From the NCBI GenBank assembly GCA_963693365.1, contig CAVNZM010000002.1:558001-622000 (forward strand): 64,000 nucleotides of DNA. Reading direction: 5' to 3'. A model generated the notes under the pieces. That model saw only the letters and a program-made list of their open reading frames with translations. It was not told where the DNA came from and ran no database searches. Below are positions 63,689 through 64,000 of this stretch, piece by piece; the first letter of the stretch is position 1; every line of letters begins with the position of its first letter. Source of the DNA: Amoebidium appalachense. Taxonomy: Eukaryota; Ichthyosporea. The translations under genes and the position numbers were made by a program.

Positions 63689-64000
63689 TCACTCGTCAGC
63701 CAGCAGGGCACACTGTGCGCGGGTCAGGACCAGCTCATCCTTGATTGCAGAGTTCACAAACGGGAACCAGCACAGGGCAAAGTGCACCAGCTGAAACTGG
63801 GGCCCATCCCAACCATACCACAGCACCCGCTCCGACGCCGGCACATGCACGAGGTACTGTTTGAGAATCTGTGGGCGGATGGCGGCGGGGTTAACCTGGT
63901 ACATTCTGTCGAGCATGCAGTCGTCATAGAGCTTGTTGCACGGTCCAGTGGGTGTCAGGTTGGCAAATGACTCTGTGCGCAGATTGGTCGGATGGCTGCT
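63689..64000 (-). CDS. Unrecognised protein, C-terminal part (gene runs off window)
   Basis: A - strand frame open from the window edge to TGA at 63691-63689, about 103 residues, with ordinary amino-acid composition. It includes NLTPTGPCNKLYDDCMLDRMYQ, an aromatic stretch VLWYGWDGPQFQLVHFALCWFPF and a C terminus LTRAQCALLADE. I do not recognise the family. The compositional normality against surrounding repeats supports a real exon; introns to the right of the window cannot be judged. Confidence 0.6.
   Translation of the reverse strand, partial: SSHPTNLRTESFANLTPTGPCNKLYDDCMLDRMYQVNPAAIRPQILKQYLVHVPASERVLWYGWDGPQFQLVHFALCWFPFVNSAIKDELVLTRAQCALLADE

Overview
The window is nuclear DNA from an intron-rich eukaryote that I cannot name. 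The evidence is five multi-exon genes with GT...AG introns, Ty3/gypsy and Ty1/copia LTR retrotransposons, a non-LTR retrotransposon in two copies, and a THAP-encoding TTAA-target DNA transposon. Introns and spacers are packed with (CA)n/(GT)n, (G)n/(C)n and minisatellites. A protist or alga fits, but no marker settles it.

Layout. Positions 1-24,481 are a nested transposon block. A Ty3/gypsy element (gag, pol, damaged integrase, 550-bp LTR) fills 1-7,035. After low-complexity DNA comes a chromovirus remnant (integrase end, chromodomain, 611-bp LTR). It is split by a young copia element (8,555-14,954, apparently identical 708-bp LTRs, CTCGG target duplication). Next is a Kolobok-like DNA transposon (16,163-24,477; TTAA target, inverted termini GGGATACGGGATCG). 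It carries a THAP-transposase remnant and, facing it, an EXO1/FEN1-like nuclease. Its right terminus is interrupted by the first LINE copy (19,532-24,465, 11-bp target duplication). A second near-identical LINE lies at 55,757-60,632 with a different 10-bp duplication.

Positions 25,635-53,400 hold the host genes, solved exon by exon from reading phase and family similarity: a 16-exon host-cell-factor (HCF) homologue ending in a C2H2 finger (+); a 7-exon SFT2 Golgi-traffic membrane protein (-); an RNF217-like RBR E3 ubiquitin ligase (+); a 5-exon class II eIF4E/4EHP translation factor (+); and a small 3-exon RING protein (-). These are unrelated housekeeping or regulatory functions, not an operon. 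A partial unrecognised gene runs off the right edge (-).

Two patterns cut across the window. First, introns often start in (GT)n or G-runs and end in C-runs plus (CA)n just before the AG, so intron ends are frequently complementary to each other. Second, several otherwise good reading frames break by one base at short G or C runs in both host genes and transposons, which points to homopolymer-length error in the assembly rather than biology.
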